Assembly (NCBI GenBank): GCA_035236585.1 | Contig: CP141132.1 | Span: forward strand, 47,061,880-47,125,879 | DNA length: 64,000 bases | Source of the DNA: Warburgia ugandensis | Lineage: Eukaryota > Streptophyta > Magnoliopsida > Canellales > Canellaceae | Reading direction: 5' to 3' | Shown here: in pieces, positions 23,401-34,721 of the stretch | How positions within the stretch are numbered: the stretch's first letter is position 1 | Layout of the letters: the number at the start of each line of letters is the position of its first letter | Translations under genes and position numbers: made by a program | Notes under the pieces: generated by a model | The model's input: only the letters and a program-made list of their open reading frames with translations | What the model was told of the DNA's origin: nothing | Database searches by the model: none

Positions 23401-23656
23401 GTGTGCTCATATTCTAATATTCTTTATGATGGTACGATAGCCATCTAGGTTTTTCGATGTTCTCACCTTTGATGAGATTACTTTATTATAGGTTAGAACT
23501 ATCTACTAACAAGTTCACTAACATCTTCCTTCATCATTATCATAATATCATCCATATATGAGTTTTCATATTTGCACCACACAACAATCCTTAATCCTTA
23601 AGTCGTCTTAGACTAGATTTTGGATAAGGGTTGGACTATCCTCTACCTAATTATTT
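20431..23656 (-). other. E2 internal region without gag-pol, part 1
   Basis: AT-rich, with stops in every frame. Aligns with E1 3663-6070 but keeps an extra block (about 22706-23425) that E1 lost. The plus-strand 77-codon frame at 22784-23017 lies in that block and has no match I recognise. A minus-strand stretch at 22525-22660 (with SRVSNFRRLC and YKWFDAYIN) parallels the E1 open stretch. No gag, protease, RT, RNase H or integrase motif seen. Confidence 0.75.
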
Positions 23657-23661
23657 GTTAA
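23657..23661. repeat. Target-site duplication of solo LTR F, left (GTTAA)
   Basis: Precedes TGTAATGACCCC and is repeated at 26365-26369. Confidence 0.9.
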
Positions 23662-23925
23662 TGTAATGACCCCAATTTTTGTAATATTAAAAGCCCATAA
23701 AAAGTTCAGTTTTAAAGATAAGGCCATTTTGGTCCTTTCACTAGTCTCCTTGACTAAACCTAGGAATTTGGTCCTAAAAGTGGTTCCATTAGATGCGTCT
23801 TAGAAAAAGGAAACCAACGAGACCAAAATCACTCAAAACGGAGTTAAAATGAGCAAGATATGGCCCTTTGAAGTTCAGGGGCAAAATTGTAAATTTCACA
23901 AAACGACTTAACTTGAAAAACACAG

Positions 23926-23947
23926 GTGCCCGTTTTGATACGGGCAC
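23926..23947. promoter_or_regulatory. Hairpin upstream of N3 promoter
   Basis: GTGCCCGT and ACGGGCAC form an 8-bp perfect stem around a 6-base loop, about 130 bp before the TATA box. It matches the position, loop core (TTTTGAT) and flanking CACCCC of the N1 hairpins, though the stem bases have changed together. Confidence 0.6.
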
Positions 23948-24077
23948 CCCGTCATCTTCAACCTCCTAGAGGTTTCTGGAACGACGGTGTTTCAAGGAGA
24001 AACCACCGCCATTCTAGAGGATTCCCCACCGCCATTTAAAGGCAGTTAGAACCCCTCCAGAACCCTCTTTAAAAGCT

Positions 24078-24087
24078 CTATAAATAG
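24078..24087 (+). promoter_or_regulatory. Probable TATA box of N3 LTR F
   Basis: CTATAAATAG followed by AGCTCTTGGG, as in LTR G. Confidence 0.7.
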
Positions 24088-26364
24088 AGCTCTTGGGTGC
24101 CTCTAATGGCAGCCCAAAACCTTGGAGAAAACCCATCGTGGAGCAGTGACCAAGAGGGGAAAACGTGGAGATAAAACCACCCATGAAGCAGGTATGCTCA
24201 AAAACTCCCCAAACCCATCTCACCCATAGTCTTAGGCTCAATTCCCCTAAGTTTTTGCATGAAAAACCATGCAAAATGGAGCCTGGGAGTGCCACCAAGG
24301 ACCCTGGGACGTCCCCAGGGATGCACTGGTTCGACAGGGTTGAACTAGGGTGACCTGAGGACGACCCTGGTCGCTAACAGGCGGGACGATCCAATAGGAA
24401 GGTCCCAGGTCTACGCCTGTTTGAAAAACCAAACGGGCGTGTCCAGGGACGCGCCCGCTAAAGGGACAGACGGGCGGAGATTCACGCACGTCTGCAGACG
24501 CGCCCACTGAGGCGCGTGCTATAGACGTGCAGCGCACTAGCAAAGCGTCATTTTTTTGGTTGTTAAGGAAGCAGGGCGCATGACGCAGACGCACAGCGCC
24601 CTAGCATTCCGAATTTTTGTCTTTAAAGACTCTATGTACATACAACACTAAAACGCTTATAACTTGAGATCTAGAGTCCGATTGAGGCGCCGTAAAAGGC
24701 GTTGTGTCCGTATCGACGACGCGGACACATACAAAGCATAAAATCTCTGATCAAGGCCCAATCAAAGGGGGCATGATCCGTAGAATAGGATGGTGGCACG
24801 TGGCCACTAGAACTTTGGAAAACTGAGGATACCAAGGTCCAATTAGGACCTTAGGACACCCATAGGCATAGGGATGGACCCCTAATGCCTAAGTAATAAG
24901 ACCCAACTGCTCTAAACCCATAAAAGATAGGTTAAACTAACCTTGAGTCCCCAAACCATGTTGAGGAGCGTACGAGGACAAAGGGGTTAACGCAACCTAG
25001 TCAAGTAGGTGCTCTATCACTATTAGATTCTTTTAAAAGAACTATTGATATTTGAGAACATATGTTTTAGATATATGACTTGATTTGCATATGATTGGCA
25101 TGAATTAATTCAGCATGCATGTTAAATGTTTTGTACATAGACATGTTTCGTAAAAGATTGCATATACATTATGCACACATATGTTTTGTAAACAAGTGCA
25201 CACATTGCATGATTTAAGTACTTGCAAAGATTGCATGTCCTTGAGGGTTGCCAAAAGACGTTGGAGTGCCGAGGGCCAGGCAGTTGTGAGGGACCCAAAG
25301 AGGATTGGTTTTGAACAGAGGTTTTTGGCTTATTTGATCGTACATGATTTGGGCTTGTAAGCTCGTGGGTGCTATGCCGAGGGTTGTGGGTTGGCCACCC
25401 AGCCTCTACCACTATTAGGTGGATGGGTACCACGCCCAAAAAAGGGCATGTCCCTGTTTCGACTGCATGTGGTACAGGGGGCTACCACTGGTGTCACGGC
25501 ACTGGGTCGAAGTGCCATATGCCCCGTGGAGGTATATGATCCTGTGTCCCTAGGTACCCGGGGGCCACACGGCGGTGAGGTAGTGGGCATAGTGGGACCC
25601 TATGGTTTTGTGGACTTATGTGCATTGCATATGGCATGATATACGGTTGGTCGACCATACCATGATAGATATCCATGAGTTGGATTCCATGAAGCATCTG
25701 ATGCATATCATGATGTTATGACATATTTTTATGATTATGATGTATGATACTTTTGACTTGGATTATGATATTTCTTGAAGTCGTCAGTATTTCGGTTTGG
25801 CAGTGGCTTTTAATATCGATATTGAACGTGATTATTCATACAACATGCATATGTTTTTATGAGCACACGATTTTAAAGATCGCATGCATTATAAAACTAA
25901 TAGTGATAGACTCCTACTGAGTATATTATATACTCACCCAATCCTTAACATTTTTCAGACATCAGCAAGTACTCAAGGATAGGATACGTCCGTATATATC
26001 ATGGTTCAGGACAGCTTCACTCACAAAAAGAGGACATCTATGTTAGTGCTATGAGCAAGTGAATCCAAAAGGAAACAAATACACATGTGAGTAAACTCTC
26101 AACCCTTTGGACATGTGTTTGTACTTAGTTACAGTTGGGCTATGCATTGTGACTGGATAGACCTGGGGAAAAAGCATTTGTGATTTCTAAAGCTGTTCAA
26201 AAACTACCTTAATTGTTGTGAAAACAAATGACACTCGGGGTTTTCAAAATGAATTCCAAATAAAAGATTTTTCCGCTGCATTGCATTGTTTTTCAAATCG
26301 GGATCCCACCTTAGGAATTTAGATTTTTCATCAAAAAATGCATGAGAAAACCTGGGTCATCACA

Positions 26365-26369
26365 GTTAA
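26365..26369. repeat. Target-site duplication of solo LTR F, right (GTTAA)
   Basis: Matches 23657-23661. E2 internal sequence resumes after it. Confidence 0.9.
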
Positions 26370-26528
26370 ACCAAGCTGTGTTTCAACTATTTATTTATGG
26401 TGAACCGCCTAGTGCATTAATATTGTAATCCTCAAATAGAAGTAGTCATCTCTACTACTTCTTCTTGATTTTCTCTATTGTCTATGACCCTTGGACATGT
26501 TGGACTAGCTGTGAAAGGATAAAACCTA
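26370..26528 (-). other. E2 internal region, leader next to primer site
   Basis: Matches E1 5900-6070. On the minus strand both copies retain ATGTCCAAGGGTCATAGACA, which may be the remains of a gag start. No longer frame follows in either copy. Confidence 0.6.
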
Positions 26529-26543
26529 GGCTCTAATACCAGC
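26529..26543 (-). other. E2 primer-binding site (initiator-Met tRNA type)
   Basis: Minus strand GCTGGTATTAGAGCC directly after the 5' LTR end. Closer to the canonical TGGTATCAGAGCC than the E1 site. Confidence 0.87.
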
Positions 26544-28523
26544 TGTGACAACCCAGGTTTTCTCATGCATTTTTAAATGAAAAATCTAAATTCCTAAGGT
26601 GGGATCCCGATTTGAAAAACATTTTACAAAAACCATGCAATGCAACGGAAAATCTTTAGTTTTAAACTCATTTTGAAAACCCCGAGTGTCATTTGCTTTC
26701 ACAACAACCAAAGTAGTTTTTTGAAAAACTTCAAAAATCATAAATGTTTTCCCAAGTCTATCCAAATACTCACAAATTTCAACTGTAATTAAATGCAAAT
26801 ACATGTCCAAAGGGTAGAGTGTTTACTTACATGTATAATTGTCTCCTTTTGATTTTTCTTACTCATAGCACTAACATAGGTGTCCTTTACTCATGAATGG
26901 AACTATCATGAAAAATGTTAAGGATAGGGTGAGCATATACTATACTCAGTAGGAGTCTATCACTACTAGTTTTACAATGCATGCTATGTTTAAAATCATA
27001 TGCTCTTTCAAAACATGTGCATGTTTGAATACTCATGTTCAATATCGAGATTAAAAACCATTGTCGAATTGGAATATTGATAACTTAAAGAAATCACATA
27101 ATCCAAGTCGAGAGTATCATATATATCATAAACATAATGACATGCACAAGATGCTCCACTAAATCCAACTCATGGATATATGGTATGGTCGACCAACCTC
27201 ATGTCAAGCCATATGTAGTGCAAGTAAATCCTCAAACCATAGGGCCCAACTATGCCCACGACCTCGTCGCCGTGTGGTCCCCGGGTACCTAGGGACACAG
27301 TATCATAGCCTCCACAGGGCATATGACACATCGACCCAGTGCCGTGACACCAGTGGTAGCCCCCTGTACCACATGCAATCGACGTAGGGACATGCCCTTT
27401 TTGGGCGTGGTACCCATTCCACCTAATAGTGGTAGAGGCTGGGTGGACATGCAATTTTTCAAGAACTCAATGCTCACAAATCATGCAATATATGCAATTT
27501 CTTGCAAAACATGTCTATGCATAATGTATTTGTCATATGCATGCTGAATTCGTTTATAAGATTAAGTCATGCTAAACATGTCATACAACTTATACTTAAA
27601 ACATGCATTCAAAACAATCATGCCTTTTAGGGTCCATGGTCCTTGCCTAATTCTTTGTCAGGCTAGATCCTATGATATGGATCTACTATTTAATAGTTAA
27701 ACTCTATAAATTGTCCTCTGATCCTAACTTTAAAGTCTCATTGGGTTTGCATGTACCAGTTCCTAGGACACCCGTGCATCCTGGTTGAATCGCGACCACC
27801 TCACGTGCGTGCGTGCCCAAAGGCCATGCCAGGGACTGTGTTTTGCATGCGCACATGCATGCTCAAGTGATGCGCTATGACGCGTATCCTGGATGGTGTC
27901 GCACGAACGCACCTTTGGTGTAGCATGGCGCATCTCAACTCCCAAGGCACCCCATGCATCTTTGTCAAGGCAGGACCCGTGCCCCATGTCGCGCCGGCAC
28001 CCGAAGGCTGCACCTGGGACAGTGTACGCAGTGTCATATGCCTGAAACCAGTCCTAAGGACCCAGTCCCAGGTACAGGTGGAGCATGGCATCCCTGGGAC
28101 ACCTTTGTTCATGCAGAGACGGATGAAACCAGCTTGGGACGTTTTTCGGCCAGGAAATCCGGTTGGAAACTGGCTAAAAATGCTAGATCCAACATGGATC
28201 TGGCCTGAAAGGGGGAAGAACCTAATAGGGAGGGAAGGACCGCTTACCTGGGCAGCCATGGAGTGCCTATCGCCGGTGGTGGAACCCCATTCTTCATTCT
28301 GATCCTTCTGCTCGCCGAAAAACTCGAAGAAGGGGGAAACCCCATTGTCAAGACCGGAAAGAAGAGAGGGACATGGGGAAATGGCAATGGCCGGCCTCAC
28401 TTGGGCTTGGCCGTTGCTGGAAAACGTAGGGGAGACTGGCTTGAGACGGGTTTCTGATTTTTGCCGAAAACCCCAGTCTTAAAATGGCCGGACAATCGTG
28501 TTTTTGGAGAGGGGGAGATAGGG

Positions 28524-28534
28524 CTTTTTATAGC
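28524..28534 (-). promoter_or_regulatory. Probable E2 promoter TATA box
   Basis: GGCTATAAAAAG on the minus strand in the 5' LTR, aligned with the other N1 TATA boxes. Confidence 0.65.
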
Positions 28535-28623
28535 CCTGCTATGATGGTGCTGCCAATGGCGGTGGCAGATTTCTCTGGAAACTAGGGTTTCTTGAGAAAT
28601 CTAGAGGAAGAAGACGATGGGGT

Positions 28624-28640
28624 GCCGTTATCAAAACGGC
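28624..28640. promoter_or_regulatory. Conserved hairpin, E2 5' LTR
   Basis: GCCGTT-ATCAA-AACGGC, identical to the E1 hairpins. Confidence 0.6.
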
Positions 28641-28896
28641 CCCCTGTCTTTTCTGCCTTTTTCGTTTTTTGGTTAAATTACAGAACTACCCTTGATCTTT
28701 AAATGACCGTAACTTCTTCATACGAACTCCGTTTTCGGCGTTGGATTCCATTTTTCGAGTAGAATCTAATCGTACCATGTTTCCTCACAAACTCATTTAT
28801 TTACTATTTTAAATAAAGCGAAATATTTAACTCAGTTCATTTCCTATAGAATGTTCAATTTTTGTTAAAAATAGCGTAAATTGCTCGGGTATTACA

Positions 28897-28901
28897 TGAT
28901 G
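28897..28901. repeat. Target-site duplication of E2, right (TGATG)
   Basis: Matches 17677-17681. Confidence 0.88.
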
Positions 28902-31441
28902 ATTTGGGATAGATTAAGATCTATGCCCTTAAATTGGATAAAATAACTTAAAATCTTCTTGATCGGTTGTATCTTGAAGGATCAGATCATTTGACGAGAT
29001 GCATCAATGATCTAATGATGAAATCACATTAAGAAAATGTATTAGATCTAAAGGAAAATGAAGGATCAATATCTAAACCCTAAAAGAGATTAAAAATGAA
29101 TAAGAATCAACTATGACCATTGGATCATGATGAATAGTTATGGCATGTTAAATTTTTATTTAAATTATTGAATGTTAGTATAAATGTCTTTTTTATTGCT
29201 TAATATATTTAAATTATTAGACTTATTTATTTATTTATGCTTTAATGCTTATGTTATGAAAATTACATTGAAAATGTAATTAAATGAAAATAGAATTGAA
29301 GAACAATTACATGGAATGAATGACATGGACTTAATGATAGTAAGGTCCATAGTTAGTAGGATAATATAAGGAATATAAACTCCTTGGCTCAAAATAGGAG
29401 AATAATGAAACTCCATGAATGACATTTTAAATGTTCATGGATTTAATTAAAATCAATTAGAAAGAGTACTTAGGGTTAAAATGCTCATAGGAACCTTATG
29501 AAAGGTTGAGTTAAGGTCACCCTAGTAGATGATAAACATGGTGGCTAAGGGGGTTCCCTAATAGAGACTCGCTCTTCCCCCATCTTATGTTGACATTTGT
29601 GATGTTTAAATGCCTCCTTACCTGAGGATAGATGTAACCACTTTGTGTTCAACCATTTAGCTAATAAGCCTTAGCCAACTTGACATAAGAGGAGCTGTCT
29701 AGACATAGGATGAAATAAACTATCCTCAACTAGTAAAACATTAACAAGTTAAGTAATAATAATAATAATAAGAGCAGAAAAGGTTAGTAAATCATCTAAT
29801 CCTAATAAAAATTGTAAGTAAGATAAGAATGATCAAACAAGACCCAGAGGATCTGGAATGATAAAAACAATAAAAATACTAATGTTGTATTGTATTATGT
29901 ATGTATATGTTGAAAAATATAGATAGAGAACCCAAACCCTTGATCAAACATGATTCAAGGAAAATTAGAGCACCTCTTATAGGAATACATGAAGAAAGAA
30001 TACTTGTACAGAGGAATAACTTTATACATATGGTTTGACAGATGTATGAATCAAGATCATGATACTACATTGAGGTAGGTGGATGTACAAGAATGTATTA
30101 AGGATTTATGTGTATACATACATGACCTTCTGTCTAGAATTATAGACCTTCATGATATAAGTATATTTGGTAGCTTAGCATTATAATCATCCAATCACAT
30201 GATCCAATTAAGTGATCCAACCCCATGATCCAATTCAACTGATCCAATGATATAATCAAATGCTAAGCAATTAATGAGATGTGTAGACTAAGGAAACCCT
30301 AAAAATAGGGCATAGAAAATATTTCAGCCTTAGTTAAATAGACACATCATCTAATATGTACAATGTATTTTACATACAAGCATGGTGGCTTGTGATTTTG
30401 TTTTACACAACCATAGGACTAGGGATGCTATACTGTGGAAGTTATGAGGGTTTGGGCACCTACTTTCTGAAACTTATAGGATAGATACCATGCCCAAAGA
30501 GAGCCTAAATGTCAGGTGGGGCAATCATGGGAAGGCCACCATTGTGAAAGCCATGGTCCTCGCCATGCGGACATGTATTTTGTTATTTCCACAGTTGGTA
30601 TCAGTGGATTATCATGCAATTATCTAGGTGCTGTATGGATTTATACTAAGACATAGTAGTCCTGATGTATTTTGCATTATGATGCACATATGATAAGCAT
30701 AGTGTAATGCCATGGCATGATGGGATTCCACTACATGAGTTCCTAGAAAGAAAATCCATGTATGAGAATTGGTTGAATATTGATCTCCTAAGTGGAACTA
30801 TAGCCAGGGGAAGGAACAAGTTTTAAGCAATTTTCACTATTGTAATAGATTTATCCTATATTATATAAATAATGTATATACTCTATGTTGAGATAACTCA
30901 TGAGTAGATAACAGTGATGGAATAATGACTGAGGTATGTATTCTTATATTAGTGGAGTATTATATTTTTGTGCCCCCTACCAAGCATAGCTTGCTAAGAT
31001 ATTGTAAATGTTTGAATGTTTACAATATATCAGAAACAAAAAAGGAGAATTAGGAGCTTAAGATGGTAGAAGACTTGAAGAAAATAATCAATCAGGGTAT
31101 GTCCCTTAAAGACATGTATTTTTTATTTGAAAGCATTGTATTGCATTGAGAGTTTTTAATGTAAGGTGACGTTTGAAATTTGGATTATGTAATTTGGACA
31201 ATGATTTGTAATTAAAATACAGGGGCTGTGTAAGAGTGAACTACTTTATGATTCCTGGTATTCAATAAAAATTTATTTTATACAAAAATGTTTATGTGTA
31301 TTATGTACATTGAGGTGAGACTTGGGTTTCTTAAAACGAATTTAAAAGAAAAGAATTTTTGGTACATTGTTTGTGAAATTTTTTTTACCATTAAGGGCCC
31401 TCCCATTGAAAAATGTATTAAATAAACCCGAGTCGGTTACA
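28902..31441 (+). repeat. T-family solo LTR, right part (copy 2)
   Basis: Resumes the LTR split by E2 and ends AACCCGAGTCGGTTACA. Includes the (AAT)n tract at 29753-29771 and the segment 29345-29760 that is also shared with the A3 leader (59683-60150). No coding sequence. Confidence 0.85.
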
Positions 31442-31446
31442 AAAAT
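31442..31446. repeat. Target-site duplication of T solo LTR, right (AAAAT)
   Basis: One mismatch with AAAAC at 15345-15349. A1 integrase sequence follows. Confidence 0.7.
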
Positions 31447-31625
31447 AGGATAAAACCATATTTTTAACCAAGGTTAAGTACTTTTTCCTGGACAATCCAT
31501 ACTTATCCAAGTACTATCACAATCAAATCATTAGGAGAGTGGGTTAGATAGTGACCATCAAAATATCACCTTCTTTCGTCACCGACCACACATGTGGAGG
31601 CAATTGCAATATGAAAAAAGATAAA
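31447..31625 (+). pseudogene. A1 integrase N-terminus fragment (Athila-like relic)
   Basis: Aligns with 52490-52650 of A2: the stretch with GDPYLFKY in A2 (here CAATCCATACTTATCCAAGT) and the His/Cys zinc-binding region in which A2 reads FFCHDNACEGHLS. Here the frame is broken and the zinc ligands are partly lost. The fragment stops at about 31625, where T-element leader sequence on the other strand begins. The rest of A1 integrase is absent from the window. Confidence 0.7.
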
Positions 31626-32381
31626 TTCCTTTCAAGTAATATCATCTCTATTTTGATGATTAAATCTATTTAACTAATTTCCATAATACTATATATGTGG
31701 CACTTGTAACTCTTACATTTATATTTATTATTTATTATTATTAATTTCAAATTTTGTAATAATTCTAAGGTTTCATCTTTAGTACCTATTGCTTCTTCAA
31801 ATTATACTTCACCTTTACTATAAAGGTTGAAGTTTTTCCTCCTACACCATTTCCATCATATTTTCCAATTTACCACTTCTTTCTCTTAATCTCTATTATT
31901 TCACTTAATAATGGTTGTATACATGCTAGTATTGGTGTATTTTATTTCTACATATGTATGTTTACTCAGGACTTCAAATTAGACCTAAATATCATACATT
32001 GCATCTTTATCTATTATAATGTTTTCCTTATTGATTTCTATATCTTGCTACACCCTCTATTAGGATTCTTACTTACTATATAGTATTCTTAGTTCTTTCG
32101 CTAAGTAATATCTACTTGTACTATACTATTCCCTTATGAGTTAATTACATTAACTCTTTCTATACTCATCCTAAACAAATGAGTTAACTCTTTCTATACT
32201 CATCCTTTAACTAATGAGTCAACTCTCTCTATACTCATTCTCAACTAATAAGTCAACCATTTCTACACTCATTCTCAACTAAGACTCTCCTATTTCTCAA
32301 TTCATTCACTATTTCTCATCCTCAACTTGGATTGTCATAATCATATTGGACATAAGGGGATGCAAGTGACTGGATTAACTT
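31626..32381 (-). other. Leader of a minus-strand T-family element (fragment)
   Basis: Lies downstream of the primer site on the minus strand. AT-rich, with no gag start or long frame. Contains the minisatellite at 32133-32300. The boundary with Athila integrase at about 31625 shows no LTR end or target duplication, so the element was truncated here by deletion or rearrangement. Confidence 0.55.
32133..32300. repeat. Minisatellite, about four 35-45 bp units
   Basis: Repeats of a unit containing ATGAGT(T/C)AACTC...TATACTCAT(C/T)C start at about 32133, 32178, 32213 and 32248, with decreasing match. Not seen in the E3 leader. Confidence 0.75.
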
Positions 32382-32396
32382 GCTCTAATACCAACC
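32382..32396 (-). other. Primer-binding site of the minus-strand T fragment
   Basis: Minus strand GGTTGGTATTAGAGC follows the LTR end ...GGGTTGCCA. Initiator-Met type, like the E3 site at 37144. Confidence 0.75.
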
Positions 32397-32397
32397 A

Positions 32398-34721
32398 TGG
32401 CAACCCGGGTGTTTGATATACATTTTCGTTATTTATTTTCAAATGGTGGTGGGTGGACCAATTTTGCAAACATTTTGAAAACATAAGCAGCAAAAGAAAT
32501 TTTCTTTGAAATTCTTTTCAAAAAACATGAATGCCATATTTCACTCACTTATACATACATAATTTTGTATACAACATATGGTTCCAAAGAAACACATTTT
32601 ATTAAAATTGCAGGATCGATCCAGTGGTTCACATACATAGCCCCTTTAGTACATCTTATGTCCAAGATATAGAAATCAAAATACAATCCAATCCTTTCAT
32701 AAATGTACATAGTCTTGATCAACAATATGGTCTTCATATCCCCTTGTCATATCCCTCCAGTCCTTCCTTTCTGTATATGAGATATTGTAAGCATTCAAAC
32801 ATTTACAATATATCAGCAAGCTATGCTTGGTAGGGGATTGAAGAACATATGGAATCGTATAATTCAAAAGTACAGTATTCACATTCATCATATTCCATAT
32901 GAGTAACATCATTTAATTTCCATGAACCATACCATATATGATATGTCATATAATTTATCATATGAGGAAATTCTACATCACTCACCACTATATCATATAT
33001 ATATGTGGTCAAAGACCATGAAAAATAGTCAATATCTCAAACATCAATAATCATACTCTGACACACTGAGTTGATAAAATCATCCAGACTTTTGCTGGGA
33101 AAACACTCCCTCGTTAGGGTAGTATCGGCATATCATTACACCATGCATCATAATGCAAAATACTCAAGGACTACCATGTTGCAGTCTGATAGTCAATATC
33201 TCAAACATCAATAATCATACTCTGACACACTGAGTTGATAAAATCATCTAGACTTTTGCTGGGAAAACACTCCCTCGTTAGGGTAGTATCGGCATATCAT
33301 TACACCATGCATCATAATGCAAAATACTCAAGGACTACCATGTTGCAGTCTGATCCGTACTAGCATGATCGAATAACTACCCTGTTCACCACTGATACCA
33401 TAGTGGAAAATATTGTGTCACTGCACATATGGGGAGACAGGACTTTCACAAAGGAGCCTTCCCATAATTGCCCCATGCAACTTTTAGCCTCTCTTTGGGC
33501 AAGGTATCATAATATCATTAAATTTCGAGAAGTGAGTCTCATAACTTTCCTAGCATAGCATCCTTAGGTTTATTATGCCTATTTAAAGCAAAACCACAAG
33601 CCTCCATGCTTGTATCTAAAATACTTCTTATACATCTCAGACAATTTATCTATTTATATTATCATCCTCGTATTCAATATCCTCATACTAAGGATATAAT
33701 TTTATTTCTAGATTTAGGGATCCTCATTTACAATGAATGATATCAAATGTTATTAAGTGTAAAGATACTTATTTAATACAAATGATATGCATTATTATTA
33801 TGTTCTTATCTCAGTTTAGGGGTAATCGTAAATGACACCCAAGTATTTATTATGTATTCCATCTAATTTCAACAATTATCTCTATCTCATATACATGAAT
33901 TATGATTCAAATGTAACTAAGCATATTATCATTCTTAAGCATTATAATGTCTATTTATAACAACAATTCCATAGTCCATAGGTCTTGTATTCTTAAAGTT
34001 CCACCTACCTTCACGTAGTGATCCATCCCTTCAGATCCTCCATGATTGACATTTGTAATATGTAAATACATACATATTTTCATTATTTGTACAATTTTGG
34101 ATATTCTCCTATTTATATTTCTTATCTAATCTTGTCCTTTGATATAATGGATCTAGATTTGTCTTAAGTTCTTATCATCCATACAATCTATCTTTCTGAA
34201 ATAGTGTTTATCATATTGATCAATAGATCTAACAATTAGAATGATCTTCTAATCTTTCAGATCTAAGTATTTTCTGTCTCTAAGTCTGTGTGTATCCATC
34301 TCTTTGATCATGATCTTTCATAGATCCTTTGATCACCAATCTATACTTGTTGATAAAGATCAAGGGCCTAGATCTTCTATCATCTAGTTCTTCTTTTATC
34401 TAAGTTTAGTTATTTGATCATCCCTAAGGGGGATGATCCTTGTTCTCTTCCTTGAATCGTATTTGATCAAGGGTTTGGATTATCTAATCTAATGATCTAG
34501 ATTTGTCTACAACATACATGCATGGATACATAATAAAATACAACATTAGGATTCTTATTGTTCTTGATCATTGAAGATCCTATGGATCTTGTTTGATCTT
34601 GATTATCTTACTTACTATTTTTCTTAAGATTAGATATTTTACTAACCTTTTATGATATTATTATTATTATTAGTCAACCAATTAATGTTTTACTAGTTGA
34701 AGATAGCTTATTTCATCCTAT
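32398..34721 (-). repeat. T-family LTR 3' half, inverted arm
   Basis: Reverse complement of the T LTR 3' half: minus-strand landmarks include CTACCAAGCATAGCTTGCTG near 32820 and the GATCAA-rich block at 34290-34630. It ends abruptly at about 34718-34721, where the plus-strand E3 LTR begins. Frames such as 32549-32737 are incidental. Confidence 0.85.
33026..33353. repeat. 164-bp tandem duplication in inverted T LTR
   Basis: Unit 1 at 33026-33189 and unit 2 at 33190-33353, both beginning TAGTCAATATCTCAAACATC. I see only one difference (CATCCAGAC versus CATCTAGAC). Much younger than the LTR around it. Confidence 0.95.

Larger units (their letters stand above)
23662..26364 (+). repeat. Solo LTR F (family N3, 2703 bp)
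   Basis: Begins TGTAATGACCCC, ends GGTCATCACA, flanked by GTTAA duplications, with no partner or internal region. Opposite in orientation to its host E2. It carries a strong 8-bp-stem hairpin (23926-23947), a TATA box (24078-24087) and the TGGTCGACCA palindrome (25648-25657). Short frames on both strands (for example 24247-24594) lie in the GC-rich block and do not look coding. Confidence 0.93.
17682..28896 (-). mobile_element. E2: complete non-autonomous LTR retrotransposon (family N1) with nested solo LTR
   Basis: LTRs at 17682-20412 and 26544-28896, flanked by TGATG duplications; primer site at 26529-26543 and polypurine tract at 20413-20430, all on the minus strand. Without the nested N3 solo LTR the internal region is about 3.4 kb, longer than in E1 but equally without gag-pol. 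Its two LTRs differ at few base positions apart from two deletions, and look younger than those of E1 (judged by eye). Inserted in a T solo LTR. Confidence 0.9.
26544..28896 (-). repeat. E2 5' LTR (2353 bp)
   Basis: Same ends as 17682-20412, but with two deletions relative to it: one at about 27448 (GGGTGG joined to ACATGCAAT) and one at about 27620 (AATCATG joined to CCTTTTAGG). TATA box at about 28524-28534, hairpin at 28624-28640. The 199-codon minus-strand frame 27801-28400 lies in the GC-rich block and is not conserved as a protein in the other LTRs. Confidence 0.92.

Noticed and set aside
33026-33353. CRISPR-like or satellite array
   Set aside because: Only two adjacent 164-bp units with no spacers, inside an LTR. 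It is a simple local duplication.
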